Shown here one piece after another: positions 34,369 to 42,173 of a stretch of 64,000 nucleotides of DNA. The stretch is from JAFEDN01 sp963832945 (GTDB lineage: Bacteria; Pseudomonadota; Gammaproteobacteria; Coxiellales; Coxiellaceae): contig CAWHVV010000010.1 in NCBI GenBank assembly GCA_963832945.1, forward strand, positions 558,001-622,000, given 5' to 3'. The first letter of the stretch is position 1; every line of letters starts with the position of its first letter. A program made the translations under genes and the position numbers. Under the pieces are notes generated by a model. It was not told the origin of the DNA, ran no database searches, and saw nothing but the letters and a program-made list of their open reading frames with translations.

Positions 34369-34977
34369 TTAGGTGAGGCGGCGGTAAATATTTTTTTCAG
34401 TCACCACAATGTTCATAGGCACATCCCATTTATCAGTGACGATTTCGGGCACTTTTTGAAATTCATAGGCAAGTCCTATTATGATGGGAAGATGACCCCG
34501 ACGCTCTTTGATAAGATTTAAGGTGCGATCGTAATGGCCGGCGCCGCGCCCTAAACGGTTACAGTCCGGATCAAAAGCGACTAATGGCAAAAAGATAAGA
34601 TCGAGATTCGTTGTTTCCAGCGGTAATTGATGCCGATGAGCGGGTCCGCTGATGCCGTGCATGCCCTTTAACAGCGGGTCCCCCAGAATGTAGGTGTGGA
34701 ACTCAAGAGGTCCGGCATCCGGGGCTGCGGCAGAATTAATGACCGGCAGGTATAAATTTTTATTTAACGTATGCGCGCAATGCATGATGGGCAGGGGGTC
34801 CAATTCGTTTTCTATTGCGAGGTAGGCGCCAATGTTGCGCGCTTCCAGAAACTCATCGAGCAGTACTACCTGCGCCGCTACGGTCTGGGCAGCCTGAGCG
34901 ATAGAAATTAGCCCCAAACTCCGGCGACGGGTTTGCATTTTGCTGCGAACTTCAGGCTTATAAAATAGTTTAGTCAT
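34369..34977 (-). CDS. ygfA: 5-formyltetrahydrofolate cyclo-ligase family protein
   Basis: Converts 5-formyl-THF to 5,10-methenyl-THF using ATP. The 202 residues show RSKMQTRRRSL at the N-terminus, the substrate region GPAHRHQLPLETTNLDLIFL, and the ATP-binding signature GCxxRLGRGAGHYDRTL as CNRLGRGAGHYDR, followed by IIGLAYEFQ. It lies downstream of zapA and 6S RNA, the conserved gammaproteobacterial order. Confidence 0.93.
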   Translation of the reverse strand: MTKLFYKPEVRSKMQTRRRSLGLISIAQAAQTVAAQVVLLDEFLEARNIGAYLAIENELDPLPIMHCAHTLNKNLYLPVINSAAAPDAGPLEFHTYILGDPLLKGMHGISGPAHRHQLPLETTNLDLIFLPLVAFDPDCNRLGRGAGHYDRTLNLIKERRGHLPIIIGLAYEFQKVPEIVTDKWDVPMNIVVTEKNIYRRLT

Positions 34978-34986
34978 AATAAAAGG

Positions 34987-35165
34987 GGGCCTCCGTAATA
35001 TCGTTGCAGGCTTTTATGAACCCATTTTGATAAGATGGGAGTCGCTGGTCTGCTTTAAGGCTTTCTACTACAAGGTAGACATGCACAACCACAGAACACT
35101 CTGAGTCCCTGGGTCATTAAATATCGGTTCAAAAAACAGTCCTACTGGCGATTACCACAGAGGCC
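34987..35165 (-). ncRNA. ssrS: 6S RNA
   Basis: 6S RNA mimics an open promoter and sequesters sigma-70 RNA polymerase in stationary phase. The roughly 180-base segment between zapA and ygfA folds end to end: GGCCTCTGTGG at the 5' end pairs with CGGAGGCC at the 3' end. Conserved pieces match the E. coli molecule: ACCGATATTTAATGA on the 5' side, AAAGCCTTAAAGC near the pRNA start region, and GCCTGCAACGATATT before the closing stem. Position and strand (zapA-ssrS-ygfA) agree with the family. Confidence 0.92.
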
Positions 35166-35174
35166 TTATAATAA

Positions 35175-35486
35175 TTATACAACTATTTGATCTTTTTCTG
35201 CCAGCTTTTCTTCAATGCGTTGCTGTATATCGATGATTCTTTGGTTCATGGCGTCAACACATTGATATTTCTCTCTTTTTAAGTCCAGAAGTTCTTTGCA
35301 AATATTTAGCGCAGCCACCACCGCCATCCGATCGGTACTGGTGATATGACCTGCCTGGCGGATTTTACGCATTTGTTCGTCCACATAATGTGCGGACTCC
35401 TGAAGATCGATGGCGTCCTTCGCGGTGCATTTAATTTTATAGAGGCGGTCCAGGATTTTGATAGTAACAATATTTTCCTGACTCAT
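35175..35486 (-). CDS. zapA: Cell division protein ZapA
   Basis: ZapA bundles FtsZ protofilaments at the division ring. At 103 residues the protein is normal in length: VTIKILDRLYKIKC (beta hairpin domain), HYVDEQMRKIRQ, TDRMAVVAALNICKELL, and a C-terminal coiled coil to residue 98. The ATG overlaps the stop of the zapB-like gene by ATGA, so they are translationally coupled. Followed by 6S RNA. Confidence 0.93.
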   Translation of the reverse strand: MSQENIVTIKILDRLYKIKCTAKDAIDLQESAHYVDEQMRKIRQAGHITSTDRMAVVAALNICKELLDLKREKYQCVDAMNQRIIDIQQRIEEKLAEKDQIVV

Positions 35487-35686
35487 ACTAAAGCCTCCTG
35501 TAAGTGGCTGATAATTTTTTTAATTTTCCCCGCCGTCTGCCGGTTATTCTGATACCATAGATTTTTTTCACGGGCATAGCGCATCATCTGGTTACGCAAA
35601 TATTTATTTTCTGCCTGTAAATCTCCGACCAACCGGAGTAAATGATCGATTTGCAACTCTAAACGGCCCAATTCCACGCTTGCCAT
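35483..35686 (-). CDS. Small coiled-coil cell division protein (ZapB-like, TIGR02449 type)
   Basis: 67 residues from MASVELGRLE (ATG at 35686, ribosome site AGAGGA). It is almost wholly a leucine-zipper coiled coil: LELQIDHLLRLVGDLQAENK, YLRNQMMRYAREKNLW. The TIGR02449 family is encoded next to zapA in many gammaproteobacteria and is thought to assist ZapA, as ZapB does. A longer open frame upstream runs into a PE repeat and is not used. Confidence 0.82.
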   Translation of the reverse strand: MASVELGRLELQIDHLLRLVGDLQAENKYLRNQMMRYAREKNLWYQNNRQTAGKIKKIISHLQEALV

Positions 35687-35750
35687 ACTGTCCTCTATGG
35701 TAACTAGAACCCACAGGATAAAGGCATACGCTGTAAAGATCAACCCACAG

Positions 35751-35901
35751 GAGTTCCCGCTGAAGGGAACTCTCCTTACGCGATGGGGGTCGAAGGGGGA
35801 GAGAGCTTCGCTCCTCCCTCTTCATTCCGAGCATCGGCTCCGCCGAGCGCAGGATATAAACCAGGAAGCAATTCTCGCTGTACTCAGCGATAATTTTCGA
35901 G
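35751..35901. repeat. Palindromic element PE, copy 8
   Basis: A complete copy with the GGAGTTCCCGCTGAAGGGAA end seen also in polA, a GGGGGAG/CTCCCTC hairpin, CATCGGCTCCGCCGAGCGCA and the terminal CGCTGTACTCAGCG block. It lies between the divergent starts of the zapB-like gene and the LbtU-like gene. In the 370-base gap 35687-36057 the only other signal is the promoter at 35967. Confidence 0.9.
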
Positions 35902-35957
35902 ACTTGCCTCAGGGGCATGAATTTAATCTTTAATACAAAATATCCTGCCTTAAAAGA

Positions 35958-35995
35958 ATAACATACTTGATTATCTGTTAAAGGTATGTTATAAA
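35958..35995 (+). promoter_or_regulatory. Promoter with a 9-bp inverted repeat, upstream of the LbtU-like porin
   Basis: TTGATT (35967-35972), 17 bases, TATAAA (35990-35995). A perfect inverted pair ATAACATAC (35958-35966) and GTATGTTAT (35984-35992) brackets the -35 box and enters the -10 box, as a repressor operator would. I see no Fur-box likeness. Confidence 0.6.
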
Positions 35996-36057
35996 CATAG
36001 AACGGCGATAATTAAGTTAATAAAACAATAAAAAGATAAATAAGTGAGGCTAACATT

Positions 36058-37389
36058 ATGAAAAAGATAACATCGTGTTCTGTAGTGGCATTGGGTATCA
36101 GTTTGGCAAGCGGGGTGGCATTCGCTGATACCGGGACAAGTGCGGATACCCCCGGCGGCTATAGCTGGATACCTTATATTTCTACTTCACCCTACATTGG
36201 CCCTTATTCTGATAAACGAATAACAGCATACGATGCCTCGGATGTCTGGTCACAACAATCCTCAATGAACGAAGATTTAACCATCCTAAAATATAAGCAA
36301 ACCTTACAAAATAGCCTGCAACAAGCCGGGGTGTCTTTAGATCAACGCCCTATTGTGGAAATCAGCGGAGGTGTAGCCGGGTCGGCGACGCAAACCTTCA
36401 ACCCCCAAAACAGCGGTAATTTTAGCTTAAGTACCGCGGAGATTGACGTTAACGCTATGGTCAGCAAATGGGCTACAGGTTTTATGACTTTAGGGTACGG
36501 TTCTAATTCCGAAGTGGTCGTAAGCCGTGGTTTTGTGACTTTCGGTGACCTGGATAAATTCCCTTTTTATCTCACTGCCGGTCAGATTTATTTGCCGTTT
36601 GGCCGTTATTTCAGTGGCTTAAACACGGCGCCATTAACCCTGTCGCTGGCCAGAATCAAGGATCAGGCGGCAATCCTCGGCTATTCCAAGGGTAACCTTT
36701 CCATGCAAGGTTATGTGTATCCTGGAGTCAACGGCGATACGGGAAATACCGCTTTTCATTCCGGTGGTGTGAATGCAAATTATAAAATAGTATTTAATTC
36801 AGACATCAATATAAATTTGGGTAGTGGCGTGATTTCCGATATGACTGATTCTCAGGGCATGAAATCCACCGGCGCCAGCGCTCCGCAATTCCCGGGATTT
36901 ACCAATTTTACGGGTTCCGCCTCCACTTATCCATTTGTACATGCTGTACCGGGAGCGGATGCGCATGCGGAATTTAACTTCTGGAGCAACACCCTGGCGG
37001 GAGAATTTATTGGCGCGGCCAAGCCGTTTGACGCAGAAGATTTAAGTTACAACGGCAACGGCGCCCAGCCCCAGGCTATGCACCTCGAATTATTACATAA
37101 CTTTAAGATTCAGGAGCGTCCTTCCACTGTCGGTGTGGCTTACGGCCATTCCTGGCAGGCGTTGGGACTCAATCTGCCGCAAAACAGTTATATGGCTTAT
37201 TTCCTGACCTCACCCTGGAAAAACACTCTGGTAGAAATTGAATACCGTCACGACGAAGATTACTCCAGTAAGGATATCGCCACGGCAGTCAGTAATCCAA
37301 ATGCCAACAGTACGTCCGGTACATTTACCAATACCGGCACAGGCAAAGGGAGTGACATGGTAACCCTGCAATTAGGAGTGTATTTCTAA
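36058..37389 (+). CDS. LbtU-like (DUF3573) outer-membrane porin
   Basis: A 443-residue outer-membrane protein. A signal peptide of about 23 residues (ending GVAFA) is followed by a mature part that starts with a helical segment (LTILKYKQTLQNSLQQ) and then alternating beta strands ending in VTLQLGVYF with a C-terminal aromatic residue, typical for BAM substrates. The organisation, with FYLTAGQIYLPFGRYFSG in the middle, is that of the DUF3573/LbtU family. LbtU takes up the siderophore legiobactin in Legionella; whether this paralogue does so is unknown. Its promoter has an operator-like palindrome. Confidence 0.82.
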   Translation: MKKITSCSVVALGISLASGVAFADTGTSADTPGGYSWIPYISTSPYIGPYSDKRITAYDASDVWSQQSSMNEDLTILKYKQTLQNSLQQAGVSLDQRPIVEISGGVAGSATQTFNPQNSGNFSLSTAEIDVNAMVSKWATGFMTLGYGSNSEVVVSRGFVTFGDLDKFPFYLTAGQIYLPFGRYFSGLNTAPLTLSLARIKDQAAILGYSKGNLSMQGYVYPGVNGDTGNTAFHSGGVNANYKIVFNSDININLGSGVISDMTDSQGMKSTGASAPQFPGFTNFTGSASTYPFVHAVPGADAHAEFNFWSNTLAGEFIGAAKPFDAEDLSYNGNGAQPQAMHLELLHNFKIQERPSTVGVAYGHSWQALGLNLPQNSYMAYFLTSPWKNTLVEIEYRHDEDYSSKDIATAVSNPNANSTSGTFTNTGTGKGSDMVTLQLGVYF

Positions 37390-37424
37390 AAATGGATTTC
37401 AGTACATGAGCAAAATTCGTGACT

Positions 37425-37550
37425 GAGCCCAAAACTCCCTCTCTCCTTGGGAGATGGTTGGGATGAGGGGTAACGAGAAACTGCTTCGTTCACCCCCTCA
37501 CCCGCCGCGCTTCGCGCGTCGACCTCTCCCACGAGGGGAGAGGTGAAATC
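37425..37550. repeat. Hairpin repeat with CCCTCTC/GAGAGG ends
   Basis: Ends CTCCCTCTCTCCTTGGGAGA and CTCTCCCACGAGGGGAGAGG, with inner GGGATGAGGGG/CCCCCTCACCC arms and a GCGCTTCGCGC core. It is a common intergenic palindrome type in Proteobacteria. It separates the porin gene from glmS. A truncated relative lies at 48193-48230. Confidence 0.6.
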
Positions 37551-37627
37551 GGCAATGCTTTCTTTTGCCAATCTATGCTCAATGTCGTAATATTGAGTAA
37601 GACTGATTTTTTATCTCTGGAGTGACT

Positions 37628-39451
37628 ATGTGCGGAATAATGGGCGGAATTGCGCAACGAAATATAGCGCCTATCTTACTGGAAGGTCTGAAAAAAATGG
37701 AATACCGGGGCTATGATTCCGCTGGAATCGCCGTCCTGACAGACCAAAATTATGCACTGGAACGTTTGCGGGTTGCCGGGAAAGTCAGCGCGCTCATGGA
37801 AAGTTACCAAAAGCATCCTCTAGCCGGCAAAATTGGCATTGCCCATACCCGCTGGGCCACGCACGGCAAACCCGCGGAACGAAACGCGCATCCTTTGTAT
37901 TCCCATCATCAGATCGCCGTGGTGCATAATGGCATCATTGAAAATTACGCGGAATTACGTGATAAATTGCGTAAGCTGGGTTATGAATTTCAAAGTGAAA
38001 CCGATACTGAAGTCATTGCGCATTTGGTCTATCATCATCTTCAGCAGCAACCCGACATGTTGGCCGCCGTCTCCGCCGCCCGAGCGGAATTGACCGGCGC
38101 TTATGCCCTGGGCATCATGAATCAGCAAACGCCTGATGAATTATTCGCGGTCCGTCATCATGTGCCATTGATCCTCGGGGTAGGCATCGGAGAACATTTT
38201 TTCGCCTCGGACCCTCTGGCTTTATCTATCGTAACCCAACAATTCGTCTACCTTGAAGATGGCGATATCGCGCAGGTTAAACGTGATGACATGGTTATTT
38301 ATAACCATCAAAATCAGCGCACGGAGCGCGCGGTGCAACAGGTCAATATTAATGCGGAAATCAGTAGTAAAGGTCCCTATCGCCACTACATGCTGAAAGA
38401 AATCTATGAACAGCCTGAAACGCTGACTCAAACTTTGGCTGAACATGTCATTGATGACCACATACCGCAACATTGGCTGGGACCCCGAGCGATTGAGATC
38501 CTGCCCAATATTACCCGCGTACACATTGTGGCTTGTGGCACCAGCTTTCACGCCGGCCTGGTCGCTAAATTTTGGCTGGAAGAATATATACGGGTTCCAT
38601 GCACGGTGGAAGTCGCCAGCGAATATCGTTACCGTCACCCGGTGGTGGAAGAAAATACTTTATTCGTAGCGATTTCCCAATCGGGAGAAACCGCCGACAC
38701 GCTGGCCGCCTTACGCCAAGCGAAGGAATACGGCTATGCGGGAACGCTGGCGATCTGCAATGTGGCGCAAAGCAGTCTGGTGCGTGAAACGGATTTAGCC
38801 CTGCTCACGCGCGCCGGGGCGGAAATCGGAGTAGCCGCCACCAAAACATTTACCGCGCAGTTACTGGCGTTATTATTACTGACTATTTATCTGGGACAAT
38901 ACCGCCAAAAAACCACCGCCACGGAACCGCTTTTGGTGGCCCTAAAACAGTTACCAGGCCTGGTTCGGAAAGCGTTGACACTGGAAGAATCTATTCAGGT
39001 TTTTGCACGGATACTGGCGGATAAATCCCAGGCGTTATATTTGGGCCGCGGCATGATGTTTCCTATCGCCCTCGAAGGCGCGCTAAAACTGAAAGAAATT
39101 TCTTATATTTTTGTTGAAGCTTATCCAGGCGGCGAATTAAAACACGGCACACTGGCGCTGATCGATGAAGAAATGCCCATTATTGTCATCTGCCCCCATA
39201 ACGGTGTGACCGATAAACTGATGAGTAATGTGCAGGAAGTGCAAACCCGCGGCGGTATTTGTTATGGTTTTGTGGATGAACGGATCAATTGGCAGAACGA
39301 GCCTGTCATTAAAATGCCGGCGATGCCCGAAATATTGGCGCCGATTGTCTACACGATTCCCCTGCAATTATTGGCCTACCACACTGCGATATTAAAAGGC
39401 ACCGACGTTGACCAGCCGCGCAATTTGGCAAAATCAGTCACAGTAGAATAA
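37628..39451 (+). CDS. glmS: Glutamine--fructose-6-phosphate aminotransferase (isomerising)
   Basis: Makes glucosamine-6-phosphate for peptidoglycan and LPS. I start at ATG TGC (37628), since the N-terminal Cys exposed after Met removal is the glutaminase nucleophile; this gives MCGIMGGIAQRN. The Ntn-hydrolase domain covers 1-240 (GYDSAGIAVL, HTRWATHGKP, VVHNGIIENY). Two SIS sugar-isomerase domains follow (ACGTSFHAGLVAKFWLEE, ISQSGETADTLAALR, LGRGMMFPIALEGALKLKE), ending in LAKSVTVE. 607 residues, complete. The glmU gene is not adjacent. Confidence 0.97.
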   Translation: MCGIMGGIAQRNIAPILLEGLKKMEYRGYDSAGIAVLTDQNYALERLRVAGKVSALMESYQKHPLAGKIGIAHTRWATHGKPAERNAHPLYSHHQIAVVHNGIIENYAELRDKLRKLGYEFQSETDTEVIAHLVYHHLQQQPDMLAAVSAARAELTGAYALGIMNQQTPDELFAVRHHVPLILGVGIGEHFFASDPLALSIVTQQFVYLEDGDIAQVKRDDMVIYNHQNQRTERAVQQVNINAEISSKGPYRHYMLKEIYEQPETLTQTLAEHVIDDHIPQHWLGPRAIEILPNITRVHIVACGTSFHAGLVAKFWLEEYIRVPCTVEVASEYRYRHPVVEENTLFVAISQSGETADTLAALRQAKEYGYAGTLAICNVAQSSLVRETDLALLTRAGAEIGVAATKTFTAQLLALLLLTIYLGQYRQKTTATEPLLVALKQLPGLVRKALTLEESIQVFARILADKSQALYLGRGMMFPIALEGALKLKEISYIFVEAYPGGELKHGTLALIDEEMPIIVICPHNGVTDKLMSNVQEVQTRGGICYGFVDERINWQNEPVIKMPAMPEILAPIVYTIPLQLLAYHTAILKGTDVDQPRNLAKSVTVE

Positions 39452-39461
39452 TCGCGCGGCC

Positions 39462-39557
39462 ATGACAGTGCATAATGCCGAAATCGCCGATCTGCTTGAA
39501 ATTCAGGATGCCAATCCCTTAATAATATATATTAAAAAATCAAAGCCAAAGGAGTGA
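39462..39557 (+). pseudogene. N-terminal remnant of DNA polymerase X family gene
   Basis: Ten bases after glmS, a start codon opens a 31-codon frame reading MTVHNAEIADLLEIQDANPL before unrelated residues and a stop. The first half matches the conserved N-terminus of bacterial PolX (DNA polymerase beta / PHP), where a short linker between AEIA and DLLEIQGANPF is normal, so it also carries a small internal deletion. The rest of the gene is absent and its place is taken by the 3' end of the large gene on the opposite strand. Confidence 0.6.
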
Positions 39558-42150
39558 TATCGTTGCTTTTATTGGACAAGGTTTTCACTGTATTTCCCGG
39601 AAAGATGCGAATGTGACTACTTTTTTCCTCTTGAGAGAGCTTATGCAAAGTGGAAAGCTGTTGCGACAAGGTCATAAAATCGGGATATTCTTTACTGAGT
39701 CTCCGGGTTATTTTTTTTGCCAGAGCGAGTACCGAAAAATATTCTTTCGCTAACGGTAAGTCACCAAAGGCGGAGAAAAATTCATTGAGCAACTCACAGT
39801 GTTTATAAATTATTTTTTCCTGACGAGCGGCTTGTAATGGTGAGGTTTGCAGAATTTTGTCAAACTCGACTAAATCACGATGAATGGGCGGTATCACTTC
39901 TTCAGCAACATTTTTCGCATACGCTTCGGGATTGTCCAATAAATCCTGTAAATGTAAATTAATGAGCTGCAATGTTTCAGCAGGCAGGGCGGCAGAGTAA
40001 GAATCTATTCGATAAAAAGTGATGGACCCAGGCGTAAAATAAGAAATACCAAGGATTTGCACATGCCAGTGACCTTGCGTGCCGAAAAAGACGACATGCA
40101 AACATGGCTCGTCCCGGTAGTGCGAGAGTACGTAGAAATTTATGGCAATTCGCATTTTATAGTAAGGAAGGCAACCGCCAAAAGTGGAAGATTTCTCTAA
40201 TTTTAACTCTTCAGCCGCAGGAAGAGAATTAATGATCGTGTAAGCGGGAATTCCTGCACTCTCATTCATTTTCGATAATTGTTTGCAAAGACCAGGAAAT
40301 AACTCAACCAGTTTTTCCTCACTTCCAGCAGTTGCGCACTCCATGATGTGACCCAAATCCACGGCGGTTAAATCTTCCTTGCGATTGGATAAAATATTTT
40401 TTACCACCTTCTTAAATTGCGCAAATTGAGCTGTGAGATCTGCCCATAGTGATATCAGTGAGGGTTGTGAATAAGGATAGAATACATCCGAAAGAAAGTT
40501 AAAAGAAAACAATAATGTCCAATATCCACAGTCAGCGCTACCCGGTTTCTGCTGGGGCACTTTAAAACGGCATATGGAAACCGTATTTTTAATATTTTCG
40601 AGGACTGAGTAACTGGCTAATCTTTCCATTTTCGCTGAGATTTTTTCGAATACTGAGGGAATCAAATATTCCACGACCTGCAATGAATTAACTTTAGGAA
40701 GAAATAAACTAATTATGTCGACAATCTGACGAATAATGGCAGAAAGAACATTTGCGTCTTTATCTTTCTCCAGGGATGTCAGCCCATCCATCATTGAAGC
40801 CGTTTCTATATTAACGGAATTATACCAAAACGGCAAAAAACCGCGACTCTCAAAGATTTTAAAAATATCATATACAGTTTTTATATTTTTTTTATCCTGA
40901 AAAATAGTGTAGTAATAATTTAAAGATTTTATATTTTCTATCTCCGCATACCTAAAAATATCTATATTTCTTTTGTAAAACTCTACACTCAAACATTTAT
41001 TTCCGGATAAAGAGTTATTCAGCAATCTTGTCAATCGATTATAAAAATAATTATCATTGTAATAAAAATTTTTTCTCACAATTAAAACCAAAGCCACAAT
41101 TTGTCTTTTTATTTGTAATAATTTCAATCCCTTCTCGTTAGATTTCTCCAGAATATTAAAGGCGAAATCAAATTCATTTTTTATTTTATTCCCATATTCG
41201 CAGAATAACATGCAGATATCAATTATAGGCGAAGCCGTATTTAATCTGTCATTACTAAAGAGAGAGGATATATCGACCAGAGCAGAGCCAAATTCAAAAT
41301 TTACGGCAATGTCTTTATATTCTGTTAAAATTCCTTTAACGTTAGAAAGGCATTCACGCCTTATCGCCCAACGCAGGCAATTATCAATGATCTGGGTAAT
41401 ATTCAGATTTAAATCTGCCGCCAGCCTGATTAAATATCGTAAAATTTTCGGATTATTAGCCCGGGCAGCGAAGAGAACCACTAAATTATCCGGATTCAGA
41501 TATAAACGATTTTTAGTATATAGATTTAAGGTTAACTTCTTGAGTCTCAGTTTTTCATGTTCATTAATATCGTCGGCGCCCCATCGATACGAACGATATA
41601 ATTCATGGCTATGGTCCAGAAAATATTTTTCGAGTAATTTGTTATCTTCAAAATAATAAATTTGGCCATACGTATAATAATCCATCTTATACCAGGGGTC
41701 CCGGTAAGAATAATTGCGAATAACCACCAGGCGCCGGGGAAATTCGGATTTTTTCAGCAGTGACCAGGCAATTTCCTCCATTTCTTTTTCATGAAGATCA
41801 CGATTATTAGGGGCTGTTTCGCTGCTATAATTACCAATTTCAAAATCATATTTGTTTAATGTCGCGGGATCTTCCACATCGATAAATCCGAATAGGGATT
41901 TTTGACGCATTATTCGATTTTTTTTACTTTCCAGTAGAGAACCTTCCATGAGGCTTTTAATATCTTTTAACCGCTGATCCTGGAGACTTTTTTGACTAAA
42001 TTTAGGCTCCTTTTTCAAAGTCTGATAAACTTTGCAGGAGATGTCTTCACCCGCTCCTGCAGCAGTATCTATTCGCAGGGAAGCATAACTATCGTAATTA
42101 TCTTCTTCGGAAAAGCGGTTCTCTAAAATTTCCTGAATTCTTTTTCTCAT
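39532..42150 (-). CDS. Large effector-like protein of unknown function
   Basis: About 872 residues from the ATG at 42150 (MRKRIQEILENR; GGAAAAG upstream); a 14-codon longer start overlaps polA. No signal peptide. Residues about 200-330 form ankyrin-like helical pairs (ARANNPKILRYLIRLAADLN). Around 545-720 there is a possible cysteine-protease-like set: a Cys in GSADCGYWTLLFSFNFL, a His in GTQGHWHVQILGI and an Asp in ITFYRIDSYS. The order C-H-D fits papain-like folds, but this is only suggestive. Size, AT-rich codon use and lack of housekeeping homologs suggest a Dot/Icm-type secreted effector. It lies 24 bp downstream of polA. Confidence 0.6.
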   Translation of the reverse strand: MRKRIQEILENRFSEEDNYDSYASLRIDTAAGAGEDISCKVYQTLKKEPKFSQKSLQDQRLKDIKSLMEGSLLESKKNRIMRQKSLFGFIDVEDPATLNKYDFEIGNYSSETAPNNRDLHEKEMEEIAWSLLKKSEFPRRLVVIRNYSYRDPWYKMDYYTYGQIYYFEDNKLLEKYFLDHSHELYRSYRWGADDINEHEKLRLKKLTLNLYTKNRLYLNPDNLVVLFAARANNPKILRYLIRLAADLNLNITQIIDNCLRWAIRRECLSNVKGILTEYKDIAVNFEFGSALVDISSLFSNDRLNTASPIIDICMLFCEYGNKIKNEFDFAFNILEKSNEKGLKLLQIKRQIVALVLIVRKNFYYNDNYFYNRLTRLLNNSLSGNKCLSVEFYKRNIDIFRYAEIENIKSLNYYYTIFQDKKNIKTVYDIFKIFESRGFLPFWYNSVNIETASMMDGLTSLEKDKDANVLSAIIRQIVDIISLFLPKVNSLQVVEYLIPSVFEKISAKMERLASYSVLENIKNTVSICRFKVPQQKPGSADCGYWTLLFSFNFLSDVFYPYSQPSLISLWADLTAQFAQFKKVVKNILSNRKEDLTAVDLGHIMECATAGSEEKLVELFPGLCKQLSKMNESAGIPAYTIINSLPAAEELKLEKSSTFGGCLPYYKMRIAINFYVLSHYRDEPCLHVVFFGTQGHWHVQILGISYFTPGSITFYRIDSYSAALPAETLQLINLHLQDLLDNPEAYAKNVAEEVIPPIHRDLVEFDKILQTSPLQAARQEKIIYKHCELLNEFFSAFGDLPLAKEYFSVLALAKKITRRLSKEYPDFMTLSQQLSTLHKLSQEEKSSHIRIFPGNTVKTLSNKSNDITPLALIF

Positions 42151-42173
42151 ATATCTTTTCCAAATAATGTATT

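Noticed and set aside
35958..35995. A Fur box upstream of the LbtU-like porin
   Set aside because: The palindrome does not match GATAATGATAATCATTATC in spacing or sequence.
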